Shown: positions 42,423-51,096 of the stretch, piece by piece | Position numbering within the stretch: the first letter of the stretch is position 1 | Layout of the letters: every line of letters starts with the position of its first letter | Source of the DNA: Pontiellaceae bacterium B1224 | GTDB lineage: Bacteria > Verrucomicrobiota > Kiritimatiellia > Kiritimatiellales > Pontiellaceae | Length of the DNA: 64,000 nt | Direction of reading: 5' to 3' | Assembly: GCA_029432815.1 (NCBI GenBank) | Contig: JAROBA010000025.1 | Coordinates: 23,706-87,705 of the forward strand | Position numbers and translations under genes: made by a program | The notes under the pieces: generated by a model | Told to the model about the DNA's origin: nothing | Seen by the model: only the letters and a program-made list of their open reading frames with translations | Databases searched by the model: none

Positions 42423-43374
42423 TGCTGAGCATTTCCCTTGCTGTTTTAACCACATCACTTGTTTCAACCATCCGGATACTATCCAGATCCTGTTTTGAAT
42501 AGTTCCGAACCGTGGAAGTTCGGAGCACCCGGTGTTGGTCGCCATACGGACCCACGCGCGTCGGGTCCGTCGGCCCGAAAATCGCCAGGCACGGCGTTCC
42601 CGTTGCCGAAGCCATATGCATCGGCCCGGAATCCACCGTCACAACCAGGTCCGCTTTCTGCAGCACCCCGCCCAGTTCGAGCAGGCTGGTCTTACCGCAT
42701 AAATTCACCGCCGCGCCTTCAGGCAGTTTGTTTTCAATCTTTTCGCAGATTTCCGCATCGTCCGGCGCTCCCACCAAAATAATCTGGCACTCCAGCTGTT
42801 CCCCCAGTTCCACAAACCGTTTCCACGGCCAGTTTTTCGCTTCATGCCGGGAACACGGGGCAAAGACCACCACCGGCTTTTTTTCCAGACATTGGAAATC
42901 CACGTCCGGAAATTCTATTGGAAACTCAAGGGGCGCCGTCGGTTTTTCCAACCATTGGAGAACATCCAGATTTTCCTCCACCGCATGCCGGGTCTTATCT
43001 TTTTTCCCGACCACCGCCGTATAGAAAAAACGCGCCCCTTCGCGCTGAAACGACGGCCCGAGAATTTTCGCCCCTTTCCCGCGTTTCGCCATTCGGCAAA
43101 TCAGTGCACTTTTCAGCAACCCCTGCAGGTCTACCACCAGATCGTAGGTTTCCTGCAGCAGTTCCGCCCGAAAACTTCCAAGGTTTGGAAGCAGCCCTTT
43201 CCGAGGAAACGGAATCACCTTCCGAACATCGGAAAAACATACGGCCAGCCCGGCATATTCAGCATTCACCACCCAGTCGACTTCTGCATCAAATGCCGTC
43301 TTCAGCAGATGCACCGTTGGCAACGCATGAAACAGATCCCCCAGCGAACTGGTTTTGACGATCAGAATATTCAT
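42403..43374 (-). CDS. waaC: GT9 lipopolysaccharide heptosyltransferase
   Basis: 323 residues from ATG 43374 (GGTGA just upstream). Glycosyltransferase family 9: MNILIVKTSSLGDLFHALPTVHLLK (the GD-hALP start typical of heptosyltransferase I), VDWVVNAEYAGLA, YDLVVDLQGLLKSAL, VVFAPCSRHEAKNWPWKRFVELG, ADLVVTVDSGPMHMASATGTPCLAIFGPTDPTRVGPYG. Adds heptose to the Kdo of the lipid A inner core at the inner face of the inner membrane. This fits kdsA at 49599. It begins 2 bp after the PIN toxin gene stop, so it may share the toxin-antitoxin promoter. Confidence 0.88.
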   Translation of the reverse strand: MNILIVKTSSLGDLFHALPTVHLLKTAFDAEVDWVVNAEYAGLAVCFSDVRKVIPFPRKGLLPNLGSFRAELLQETYDLVVDLQGLLKSALICRMAKRGKGAKILGPSFQREGARFFYTAVVGKKDKTRHAVEENLDVLQWLEKPTAPLEFPIEFPDVDFQCLEKKPVVVFAPCSRHEAKNWPWKRFVELGEQLECQIILVGAPDDAEICEKIENKLPEGAAVNLCGKTSLLELGGVLQKADLVVTVDSGPMHMASATGTPCLAIFGPTDPTRVGPYGDQHRVLRTSTVRNYSKQDLDSIRMVETSDVVKTAREMLSNETVGL

Positions 43375-43376
43375 GC

Positions 43377-43772
43377 TCACCAAATCAGTTTCAAACCGAG
43401 TTCTTCATATTCCGGAAATACCCGATCAGCTGAGACCAGGTAAAAATCATCGCTGATAGCCTGATGAATCAACATGCGATCGAAGGGATCTCCATGCTTT
43501 CGCGGGATGTTATGAAAACCGACTGCCGTTATAGGTGACAGCGCCATCAAATCCATTCCCATCTGCTTAATTTTTGCAATCAGCTCTTCGGGTTTTACCC
43601 CGGAGAGTTCAAGTTTTCCGAGCGCATGTTTCATAGAAATTTCCCAGAGCGATATCGCACTGATGAAACATTCATTTTCAGGATCCAGCAACGCCACTTT
43701 AGCTTTTGTGCTCAGCTTTGACGGCTCCATCAAGGCCCATAGCAAAACATGTGTATCCAGAAGTAACTTCAT
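43377..43772 (-). CDS. VapC-type PIN-domain toxin
   Basis: 131 residues. PIN ribonuclease fold with acidic residues in MKLLLDTHVLLWALMEPSKLS, ISLWEISMKHALGKLEL and DPFDRMLIHQAISDDFYLVSAD. Of the type II toxin-antitoxin systems; cleaves RNA when free. It overlaps the antitoxin gene by 4 bp. The pair sits between argF and the heptosyltransferase gene; no transposase is seen. Confidence 0.92.
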   Translation of the reverse strand: MKLLLDTHVLLWALMEPSKLSTKAKVALLDPENECFISAISLWEISMKHALGKLELSGVKPEELIAKIKQMGMDLMALSPITAVGFHNIPRKHGDPFDRMLIHQAISDDFYLVSADRVFPEYEELGLKLIW

Positions 43773-44005
43773 GAATTAAGAAAATCCTCATCAGACATCG
43801 CAAAATCATCATTAATTTTGTAGGAGGCAATTCCTTCCAGCACACCAAGAGTTACTGGCTGCTTGACGTATTTTTCATACGGAACAAGAACAGCAACTTT
43901 TTCCTTCTTCCGACCGTAGCATACCACAAACTCCTCGCCGTGCTTCACATCATTAAGCACCTCGGAAAAGTGTGTTTTAAAATCGCCTACCGCTAAAGTT
44001 TTCAT
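43769..44005 (-). CDS. Phd/YefM-type antitoxin
   Basis: 78 residues from ATG 44005 (GGAGG 5 bp before); a TTG 18 bp upstream is less likely because the ribosome binding site lies inside that extension. MKTLAVGDFKTHFSEVLNDVKHGEEFVVCYGRK is the DNA-binding Phd fold; the C-terminal half (FAMSDEDFLNS) would bind the toxin. A palindrome over the -35 box is the expected autoregulatory site. Confidence 0.9.
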   Translation of the reverse strand: MKTLAVGDFKTHFSEVLNDVKHGEEFVVCYGRKKEKVAVLVPYEKYVKQPVTLGVLEGIASYKINDDFAMSDEDFLNS

Positions 44006-44021
44006 TTGAACCTCCGACAAC

Positions 44022-44056
44022 ACCCTAGCACCAAACCCAATCCTGTCAAGTTGACA
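44022..44056 (-). promoter_or_regulatory. Toxin-antitoxin promoter with palindromic operator
   Basis: On the minus strand: -35 TTGACA (44049-44044), 16-bp spacer, -10 TAGGGT (44027-44022). The perfect palindrome TGTCAAGTTGACA (44044-44056) covers the -35, suggesting antitoxin autoregulation. Confidence 0.6.
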
Positions 44057-44065
44057 AGAATCTAA

Positions 44066-44998
44066 TTAGGCCGCGCCGCAAAGCGTCAGAATGACGGCTT
44101 TCTGAGCGTGAAGCCGGTTTTCAGCTTCGTCGAAAACGATGGATTGCGGGCCGTCGATCACTTCGGCGGTTTGTTCGCAACCACGGATCGCCGGCAGGCA
44201 ATTCATGAAAATGGCATCGGGCTTGGCGTGCGCCATCAGCTCGCTGTTCACCTGATACGGCATAAACTTGGCAATTCTTGCCGCTTCCTGATCTTTAGGA
44301 ATGTGATAGCTCATCCACGAATCGGTATAGACCACGTCCGCATCTTTGATGGCCGCAACCGGATCGTCGGTCACAAACACCGAACCGCCGGAGGCCGCAG
44401 CAAATGTTTCGCAATCCGCCACCACATCCGCCCGCGGCGAAAAATCGGCCCCGGCCGGAGAGCCGACGCTCACGTGCATGCCCATCTTAGCTCCGCCGAA
44501 CATCAGCGAGTGGGTCACATTGTTAAAGCCGTCGCCGAGATAGGCCAGCTTCAGGCCCGCGAGCGCGCCCTTCTTTTCTTCGATTGCCTGAAGGTCGGCC
44601 AGAATCTGGCACGGGTGGCTGTCGTCCGTCAGCGCATTGATGACCGGCACGGTGGCATATTCCGCCATTTCCAGCAGATCGGTATGTTTGAATAACCGCG
44701 CCATAATCACATCGACGAAGCGCGAGGCGGTCTTCACCGAATCGCTGATCGTCTCTTTACCGCTGCCCATCGGCGAGTTGCCGGTGTGGTAATAAATCGC
44801 GTGGCCGCCCATCTGAGCCATACCGGCCTCGAAGGAGAGGCGGGTCCGCAGACTCGGCTTTTCAAAAATCATCAGCAGCGTCTTCTGTTTCATCGCATCC
44901 TGATACTTAGCACGATTTTCTTTAACGTCTTTAGCCAGACTCAATACGTCCCGAATCTTCTCCGGGCTCCATTCTTTCAGTGAAATCAAATGTTCCAT
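44066..44998 (-). CDS. argF: Ornithine carbamoyltransferase
   Basis: Makes citrulline from ornithine and carbamoyl phosphate for arginine synthesis. 310 residues, the usual size. The carbamoyl phosphate motif is in EKPSLRTRLSFEAGMAQMGG (SLRT); ALTDDSHPCQILADLQAI; the ornithine site region is VVYTDSWMSYHI; and the Cys loop is FMNCLPAIRG, where most enzymes have HCLP, so His is replaced by Asn. It lies 77 bp after pyrB in the same direction. Its 3' end borders the toxin-antitoxin promoter. Confidence 0.94.
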   Translation of the reverse strand: MEHLISLKEWSPEKIRDVLSLAKDVKENRAKYQDAMKQKTLLMIFEKPSLRTRLSFEAGMAQMGGHAIYYHTGNSPMGSGKETISDSVKTASRFVDVIMARLFKHTDLLEMAEYATVPVINALTDDSHPCQILADLQAIEEKKGALAGLKLAYLGDGFNNVTHSLMFGGAKMGMHVSVGSPAGADFSPRADVVADCETFAAASGGSVFVTDDPVAAIKDADVVYTDSWMSYHIPKDQEAARIAKFMPYQVNSELMAHAKPDAIFMNCLPAIRGCEQTAEVIDGPQSIVFDEAENRLHAQKAVILTLCGAA

Positions 44999-45023
44999 GT
45001 TATTTCCTCATCATACGTAGACC

Positions 45024-45083
45024 GTGCAGCGTGAAGAGTGAGCCGTGAAAAGCATCACGCCTCAATCGTCACGTTTCACGTTC
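45024..45083. repeat. Foldback repeat at the pyrB stop (CTCAATCGTCAC type)
   Basis: Arms CGTGCAGCGTGAAGAGTGAG and CTCAATCGTCACGTTTCACG fold back on each other. The pyrB stop codon TGA (45078-45076) lies inside it, so the last few codons are repeat-derived. Same family as 61865-61931 and a segment in mfd at 47043. Confidence 0.65.
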
Positions 45084-46161
45084 CGGGTTTATAGTCATCG
45101 TAATATTGGTTGGCTTCATCCTGCCGGCCGAAGGTCGTCAGAATCAGGGCCGCCCGAATCCACATGCCGTTACGCATCTGCCGCCAGTAGACCGCGCGCG
45201 GATCGTTATCGATCTCCGTACTGATCTCCTGCCGGCGGGGTAGCGGATGCATGATAGCCGTCGTGTCCTTAATGATATCCATATGCTCCGCGCCAATGCG
45301 GAAGGAAGACGTATCGATGGTGCTGCTCTCGCCGGCCGCATCCCATTCATCCTGAATGCGCGTCATGTAGATGGCATCCGCAATCGGCATGATCGATGCA
45401 AAATCGTCCGTCACGACATACTTCGTGCCCGCAGCGTCCAGCAGATCCAGAATATCCTGCCCGATCTGAAGCGGCTCCGGCGCCACAAAATAGAGCGTCA
45501 TATCTTTATAGAGCGTCAGCATCCACGCCAGAGAACGGACGGTCCGCCCGCGCTGCAGGTCGCCGACGAATACGACATGTTTTCCATCGATTCCGCCGAT
45601 ATCCTCAAAACTTCGTGCCAGCGTGTAAATATCCAGCAGCGCCTGCGTCGGATGCTGATCCGAGCCCGATCCGGCATTCAGCACCGGGACCTCACGGCCG
45701 GTGTGCGCCATCATCCAGGCCACACGCTCAGCAAAGCCGCCTTTCGGGTGACGCATAATAATCATATCCGCGTAGGAGCTGAAGGTCCGCACGGAGTCTT
45801 CCGGCGATTCGCCCTTCACCTCGCTCGACGTTGAACTGTCGCGTACGTCCATCGTATCAAGCCCGAGAATCTGGCAGGCCGCATTGTGCGACAAATAGGT
45901 GCGCGACGAAGGCTGCGCAAAATAGAGCATCGCCCGCTTATCGGACAACAGCGTTTTCAGGAAGTTGGCCCCTTCCCGGCGCTTATTAATGCGCTTAATC
46001 CGCGTGGCCAGCGTGCAGAGTTCTTCCAGTTTGGCGCGGGTGAACTGCTGCGCAATCAGCGTATGCGGAGGATCGCCCTGAAAATAGGCCCCTTTCTCCG
46101 TCAGTGGAAGGGCTTTGAACTCCTTCCACGAAATATCTCTCAGTTTTTTTTCTTCAGCCAT
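45076..46161 (-). CDS. pyrB: Aspartate carbamoyltransferase catalytic chain
   Basis: Condenses aspartate and carbamoyl phosphate in pyrimidine synthesis. 361 residues, longer than the common 310, with an extended N-terminus (1-60). Motifs: LYFAQPSSRTYLSHNAACQILG (carbamoyl phosphate), ESPEDSVRTFSSYADMIIMRHP, NAGSGSDQHPTQALLDIYTL, VGDLQRGRTVRSLAWML and IMHPLPRRQEISTEIDNDPRAVYWRQMRNGMWIRAALI (Asp-binding PLPR). The C-terminus KPGT is encoded inside a foldback repeat. It precedes argF. No regulatory chain pyrI is seen. Confidence 0.93.
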   Translation of the reverse strand: MAEEKKLRDISWKEFKALPLTEKGAYFQGDPPHTLIAQQFTRAKLEELCTLATRIKRINKRREGANFLKTLLSDKRAMLYFAQPSSRTYLSHNAACQILGLDTMDVRDSSTSSEVKGESPEDSVRTFSSYADMIIMRHPKGGFAERVAWMMAHTGREVPVLNAGSGSDQHPTQALLDIYTLARSFEDIGGIDGKHVVFVGDLQRGRTVRSLAWMLTLYKDMTLYFVAPEPLQIGQDILDLLDAAGTKYVVTDDFASIMPIADAIYMTRIQDEWDAAGESSTIDTSSFRIGAEHMDIIKDTTAIMHPLPRRQEISTEIDNDPRAVYWRQMRNGMWIRAALILTTFGRQDEANQYYDDYKPGT

Positions 46162-46259
46162 AAATACCCCTCTCCGGAATCAATAGGTCTGCAATAATAG
46201 CGGGACCGAATATAAAGTCCACCCTTCCAATCCGGGTTTTATTTACCTAAGTTGCTTTC

Positions 46260-49200
46260 ATGACAACTGAAGAGCAAAAAATGAGCACCCTCCGGGTAAA
46301 CGGGGCGGTGCTTAAAAGCGTTTCATCAAAGAATCTACAGGTCACCGACGCCCCCATCAGCGCTCAGGCCCTGCTGTGCCTCGACCTTTTCCAAACCCTG
46401 GAAAAAAATATTCTCTGGATTGCCGCCGATGTCCGCGAAATGGAGCGCCTCAACGAATCGATCCATACTCTCACTGTGGGGCAGACTTTCCAGTCTGCCC
46501 AACCGCAAGACGGGCAGACTGGAAAGTCTGTCCCACAAGTCTACCTTTTCCAACCCATGGAAAAAGATCCGGCGGTTTTCGGCGAACACCTGAAGCTGGT
46601 TGAAATGCTACGGCAAAACGAGCCGTTCATCATCGTCACCTGCCCGCAGGCGATGGAGCAGGACGTACCGCTGGCCGAAGAATCAGAACAGGCCGTCCAA
46701 ACGCTGACCGTCGGCAACGAGTATAAACTGCATGATTTGACAGAATGGATGTCGGACGCCGGCTATGAATTCGGCATCGAGGTCTACTCCCAGGGCGAGG
46801 CCGCCCTGCGCGGCGGGATTCTCGACTGCTGGCCGCCCGGTTCCCCCCGCCCCGTTCGCATCGAATTTTTCGGCGATGAAATTGATTCCATCCGCTTTTT
46901 CGACGATCAATCTCAATGCTCCATCGAAAAGACCGACTCCGTTCAGCTCCCGCAAATGGACTTCGGCTTCGCCGGAGAAGAAACCAGTCCATTAACGGCC
47001 CTGCTGCCCGAAAACACACTGATCGTTAACCCACAGGAAACAGTCACGTCTCAATCGTCACTCCTCACGACAGGCTTTAACTTTTACGACACCGGTCTCT
47101 TTGCCGTCTCCTACGACACCCACCCGAAAGAAGCCGAGCTGGCACGGCGGCGATTTGTCGATCAGCGCTGCGCCGATGCTTCCAATGATTGGAACGTGCA
47201 TTTCTTTTTTGAAACCAAGGGAACGCTGAACCGCTTCCGCGAGCTCTACGAAGATCTTGAAGGGTTCCAATCTTTGGAACTCCACCACGGAGTGCTGCAC
47301 GAAAGCGCGGCGGATCATACCCACAAAATTCTGATTCTGACCGAGTCCGACTTCTATGCCTATCACACCAACCGCAGCGCCCACGCCCGCTCCGCCAAGC
47401 GCTTCCACAAACAGCAGGACCGCGTCAGCGAAGCGGCCGATATTCAGCCAGGCGATTTTGTGGTGCATGTGGAGCACGGCGTTGGGAAATATCTCGGCAT
47501 CGTCGAAACCACCTTCAGCGACCGCAGCATGGAAGTGCTGTCCATCGAATATGCCAAAGGCGAAAAGGTCTATCTTCCCGTCACGCAGGCGCATCTGCTG
47601 ACCCGCTACAAAGGCATGGGCAAACATGCACCGAAACCGCACACACTTGGCGGACGGAAATGGAAAAATGACAAAGCGGGCGCAGAAGAAGCCGTACAGG
47701 ATTTTGCTTCGCAGCTCCTGCAGACCCAGGCCGAGCGGCAGGCCAAGCGCGGCTATCGCTTTTCAAAAGACACCGCCATGCAGGCTGAATTCGAAGCGGC
47801 CTTCCCCTACACCGAAACACCCGATCAGCTCTCCTCGGCCGATGAGCTGAAACGCGACATGGAAAAACTGCGCCCGATGGACCGCCTGCTCTGCGGCGAT
47901 GTCGGCTTCGGCAAAACCGAAGTGGCCATGCGGGCCGCATTCAAAGCAGTCATGGATGGGATGCAGGTGGCCGTGCTCGTACCGACCACCATCCTTGCGC
48001 AGCAGCACTACGACACCTTTGCCGAACGCATGGCAGCCTTCCCCATCCGCGTTGATATGGTCAGCCGTTTCCGCACCCGCGCGCAGCAGAACAACACCCT
48101 TTTCCAAACATTGGAAGGCGAAGTGGACATCCTGATCGGCACGCATCGAATTCTCTCGAAAGACGTGAATTTTAAAAACCTCGGGCTCGTCATCATCGAC
48201 GAAGAACAGCGCTTCGGCGTCACCGCCAAAGAACATCTGAAAGAACTCCGAAAGCAGGTGGACCTGATCACGATGTCAGCCACGCCGATTCCACGGACGC
48301 TCTACATGAGCCTCACGGGCGTCCGCGATTTGAGCACCATCAAAACCGCCCCGCAGGAACGCCAGCCGGTCGACACCAATGTGATTCCCTATGACGAGGA
48401 AATCATTGCCGAAGCCATCCGTGCGGAACTGCACCGCAACGGACAGGTTTTTTATCTGCACAATCGCGTCAAAACCATCCACACGGTCGAAACCAAACTG
48501 ATGGCCCTCATCCCGGAAGCCCGGATTGCGGTGGCGCATGGACAGATGAGCGAAACGGAACTTTCGCAGATCATGCACGCCTTTGTAGAGGGGCGATTCG
48601 ATGTCCTGCTCTGCACTACGATTATTGAAAGCGGCGTGGACATTCCAAACTGCAATACGTTGATCGTCGAGAATGCGGAACGCTTCGGTCTTTCCGATCT
48701 CTATCAGTTGCGCGGCCGCGTGGGCCGTTCCAACCACAAAGCTTTTGCCTTCATGATGCTCTCGCCCGGCGGCGATATGATTGATGCCGCGCGCGACCGG
48801 ATGAATGCGATCAAACGCTATACCGGCCTCGGCTCCGGATTCCGCCTGGCCCTGCGCGACCTGGAACTGCGTGGCGCGGGAAACATGCTGGGGGCCAAAC
48901 AGAGCGGCCACATTTCCGCCGTCGGCTTCGATCTTTATTGCCAGCTGCTCAAACGCACCATCGCCATTATGCAGGGAAAAAAGCCGCCGCCGCTGATGGA
49001 CGTGACGGTTAAAATTGATTTCCTCGACCTTTCTCCAAAGTCTGGAAATAAGAAAAACGGCGCATTCATTCCCTACGACTATATCGAGGACGAAAACCTG
49101 CGCCTGCGGCTCTACCAACGTATCTCTGCGCTGGCGACCAAACAGGAAATCACGTTGATGAAGCGGGAGATCAAAGATCGCTTCGGCCGACTTCCTCAAC

Positions 49201-49400
49201 AGGTTCAACGCCTCATGCTGATTGCCGAGCTCCGAATTGTCGCGGCGGATCATGGCCTCAAATCAATCATTGTCCGCAACCAACAGGTGATGCTTTCCAA
49301 AGAGAAAAAGTATAAAACCTTCGGAGGGCGCCACCCGACTTTGAATTACGACACCACCACTGCAATGCTGAAAGAAATCATCCAGCTGGTTGCGGAATAA
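46260..49400 (+). CDS. mfd: Mfd, transcription-repair coupling factor, with a palindromic insert
   Basis: Removes stalled RNA polymerase and recruits UvrA. 1046 residues, a little shorter than Escherichia coli Mfd. N-terminal UvrB-like domain (about 1-340), RNA polymerase-interacting CarD-like domain (about 395-465: DFVVHVEHGVGKYLGIVET), translocase domains with Walker A LLCGDVGFGKTEVAMRAAF, DEEQ in LVIIDEEQRFGV, SATPIPRTLYMSL and QLRGRVGRSNHKAFAF, and a C-terminal TRCF domain. Residues 72-93 come from a 63-bp palindromic element (46475-46537) and read GQTFQSAQP...GQTGKS. A second repeat-like segment is at 47043. The start is uncertain: ATG 46260 or 46281. Five exact or near TTCCAANNNTTGGAA sites lie inside. 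Confidence 0.95.
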   Translation: MTTEEQKMSTLRVNGAVLKSVSSKNLQVTDAPISAQALLCLDLFQTLEKNILWIAADVREMERLNESIHTLTVGQTFQSAQPQDGQTGKSVPQVYLFQPMEKDPAVFGEHLKLVEMLRQNEPFIIVTCPQAMEQDVPLAEESEQAVQTLTVGNEYKLHDLTEWMSDAGYEFGIEVYSQGEAALRGGILDCWPPGSPRPVRIEFFGDEIDSIRFFDDQSQCSIEKTDSVQLPQMDFGFAGEETSPLTALLPENTLIVNPQETVTSQSSLLTTGFNFYDTGLFAVSYDTHPKEAELARRRFVDQRCADASNDWNVHFFFETKGTLNRFRELYEDLEGFQSLELHHGVLHESAADHTHKILILTESDFYAYHTNRSAHARSAKRFHKQQDRVSEAADIQPGDFVVHVEHGVGKYLGIVETTFSDRSMEVLSIEYAKGEKVYLPVTQAHLLTRYKGMGKHAPKPHTLGGRKWKNDKAGAEEAVQDFASQLLQTQAERQAKRGYRFSKDTAMQAEFEAAFPYTETPDQLSSADELKRDMEKLRPMDRLLCGDVGFGKTEVAMRAAFKAVMDGMQVAVLVPTTILAQQHYDTFAERMAAFPIRVDMVSRFRTRAQQNNTLFQTLEGEVDILIGTHRILSKDVNFKNLGLVIIDEEQRFGVTAKEHLKELRKQVDLITMSATPIPRTLYMSLTGVRDLSTIKTAPQERQPVDTNVIPYDEEIIAEAIRAELHRNGQVFYLHNRVKTIHTVETKLMALIPEARIAVAHGQMSETELSQIMHAFVEGRFDVLLCTTIIESGVDIPNCNTLIVENAERFGLSDLYQLRGRVGRSNHKAFAFMMLSPGGDMIDAARDRMNAIKRYTGLGSGFRLALRDLELRGAGNMLGAKQSGHISAVGFDLYCQLLKRTIAIMQGKKPPPLMDVTVKIDFLDLSPKSGNKKNGAFIPYDYIEDENLRLRLYQRISALATKQEITLMKREIKDRFGRLPQQVQRLMLIAELRIVAADHGLKSIIVRNQQVMLSKEKKYKTFGGRHPTLNYDTTTAMLKEIIQLVAE
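46475..46537. repeat. In-frame palindromic element inside mfd
   Basis: Two 26-bp arms, 46475-46500 (begins TGTGGGGCAGACTTTC) and 46512-46537, are reverse complements at 25 of 26 positions, with an 11-bp loop. Total 63 bp, exactly 21 codons, keeping the mfd frame. The same arms occur in nadE at 62654-62705. Confidence 0.88.
47043..47075 (+). repeat. Fragment of the CTCAATCGTCAC repeat inside mfd
   Basis: CACGTCTCAATCGTCACTCC within the mfd reading frame (peptide TVTSQSSLLTTG). It resembles intergenic copies at 45057 and 61905 that contain CTCAATCGTCACG. Confidence 0.5.
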
Positions 49401-49457
49401 CAGGTAGGGAAGCCTGTCCTCAGGCGTCCGCCCGTGCGCAGAGCCGTTCCACCGAGC

Positions 49458-49490
49458 GGCGGGGTGGGACACCCCGCCCTACCTTTTTCC
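49458..49490 (+). terminator. GC-rich hairpin and T-run after mfd
   Basis: Perfect 9-bp stem GGCGGGGTG/CACCCCGCC with loop GGA, then CTACCTTTTTCCC. It lies 57 bp past the mfd stop. The wider 49403-49485 stretch begins GGTAGGG and includes CCCTACC, so it is also a foldback. Confidence 0.65.
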
Positions 49491-49598
49491 CTCCTGCAAA
49501 AAATGCCTCCCGTGCAAAAGAATTCCTGTTTTTTGAATTGGGCAAAGATTCACTGATGAGCCATAGTTTGAGCGATTTCTAAACCATGAGGATATGCA

Positions 49599-50414
49599 AT
49601 GAGTAAAACGGTAAATGTTAAAGGCGTTAAGTTCGGCGGAAAAAATCCATTGGCACTGATTGCCGGCCCCTGTGTAATTGAAAGCCGCGAAGGCTGCATG
49701 GCGATTGCCGACAAGCTGGTTAAGCTTTCCAAAAAACAAAACATCCCGTTTGTATTCAAAGCGTCCTACGACAAAGCCAACCGCACTTCGATTAATTCCT
49801 ATCGCGGACCCGGCATTGAAAAGGGGCTCGAAATTCTCGCCGAGATTAAAGAAAAATATGACATTCCGGTTTTGACCGATGTCCACAGTGTGGAAGAAAT
49901 CAAGATTGCCGCCAAGGTGGTCGACATCATTCAGCTTCCTGCCTTTATGATCCGCCAGACCGACTTTGTCGTCGCGGCCGGTGAAAGCGGTGCGGTGGTA
50001 AATGTTAAAAAAGCTCAGTTTGCAGCGCCGTGGGATATGGCGAATGTCGTGAAGAAAATAGAATCGACCGGCAACACCAACATTATGCTGACGGAACGCG
50101 GCGCCTCCTTTGGATACAACACGCTGGTCGCCGACATGCGCAGCCTGATCATTATGGGCGAAATGGGCTATCCGGTCATCTTCGATGCCACCCATTCCGT
50201 GCAGTCGCCCGGCGGTCAGGGCGACACCTCCGGCGGCGACGGTCGCTTTGCTCCGTATCTGGCCAAAGCCGCGGCAGCGGTCGGTGTGGACGGCATGTTT
50301 ATTGAAACGCACCCGAATCCAGCCGAAGCGCTTTCCGACGGTCCGAACATGATCCCAACCAAGGATCTTTCCAGGCTCTGGAAAAAACTGGATGCCATCG
50401 ATCAGATTAAATAG
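49599..50414 (+). CDS. kdsA: KdsA, 3-deoxy-8-phosphooctulonate synthase
   Basis: Condenses arabinose 5-phosphate with phosphoenolpyruvate to make Kdo 8-phosphate for lipopolysaccharide. 271 residues, standard length. Motifs: PLALIAGPCVIESRE, FVFKASYDKANRTSINSYRGPG, LPAFMIRQTDFVVAAG, TERGASFGYNTLVADMRSL, VIFDATHSVQSPGGQGDTSGGDGRF and MFIETHPNPAEALSDGPNM. GAGGAT precedes the ATG by 8 bp. It is followed 14 bp later by the IMPACT-family gene. Confidence 0.97.
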   Translation: MSKTVNVKGVKFGGKNPLALIAGPCVIESREGCMAIADKLVKLSKKQNIPFVFKASYDKANRTSINSYRGPGIEKGLEILAEIKEKYDIPVLTDVHSVEEIKIAAKVVDIIQLPAFMIRQTDFVVAAGESGAVVNVKKAQFAAPWDMANVVKKIESTGNTNIMLTERGASFGYNTLVADMRSLIIMGEMGYPVIFDATHSVQSPGGQGDTSGGDGRFAPYLAKAAAAVGVDGMFIETHPNPAEALSDGPNMIPTKDLSRLWKKLDAIDQIK

Positions 50415-50428
50415 CCCGGTTTAGGAGC

Positions 50429-51046
50429 ATGTCCGCCACGCGCTATCTGGTTCCCGCCGCACCGCATGAGGTGGAAATTGTTGAAAAGAAAAGCCGGTTT
50501 ATTGCGGCGATCCAACGCGTCCAATCACCGGAAGACGCCAAAGCGTTTGCTGAACAGGTTCGTGCAGCCTATCCGGATGCGCGTCATCATTGCTGGGCCT
50601 ACGTCGCTGGCGCGGCCGGCAGCACACACCCGTGCGGCATGAGCGATGACGGCGAACCGCATGGCACCGCCGGGCGGCCGATGCTGCAGATTCTCCAGAA
50701 CTGCTGCATTGGCGAGATTATGGTGGTGGTTACCCGATATTTCGGCGGCATTAAACTCGGAACCGGCGGACTGGTCCGGGCCTATTCCGGAGCAGTTCAA
50801 GCCGCACTCGAAACATTGCCGACGGAAGAAGCGGTCGATAAGCTCACCATTAAACTGCAGGTTGGCTTTGAACACGAACAAGCGCTTCGTCATCAGCTGG
50901 ACCTGCTTAACCTTCCAATCCAGCATGTTAAATATGGAAGCGGCGTCTCGATTTCAACCGAAATCCCGATGGATCAACTGGATGACGCCTTAAACCAACT
51001 CAATGGAGCATTGCCCCACGGAGCAATGCAGCTGACTAAAGGCTGA
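50429..51046 (+). CDS. YigZ/IMPACT-family protein
   Basis: 205 residues; AGGAGC just upstream of ATG. The conserved N-terminal IMPACT domain reads KKSRFIAAIQRVQSPEDAKAFAEQVR, ARHHCWAYVAG, GMSDDGEPHGTAGRPML and VVVTRYFGGIKLGTGGLVRAYSGA; the C-terminal ferredoxin-like DUF1949 part follows. The biochemical role in bacteria is not settled; eukaryotic IMPACT regulates translation control. It is co-transcribed with kdsA. Confidence 0.94.
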   Translation: MSATRYLVPAAPHEVEIVEKKSRFIAAIQRVQSPEDAKAFAEQVRAAYPDARHHCWAYVAGAAGSTHPCGMSDDGEPHGTAGRPMLQILQNCCIGEIMVVVTRYFGGIKLGTGGLVRAYSGAVQAALETLPTEEAVDKLTIKLQVGFEHEQALRHQLDLLNLPIQHVKYGSGVSISTEIPMDQLDDALNQLNGALPHGAMQLTKG

Positions 51047-51096
51047 GTAACTTTAGTGGGATCAGGTCAATGTCAGCTCTACAATTAGAAACATTA

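Noticed and set aside
48276..49253. 325-codon frame antisense to mfd
   Set aside because: Shadow of a conserved gene, with no ribosome binding site or domain.
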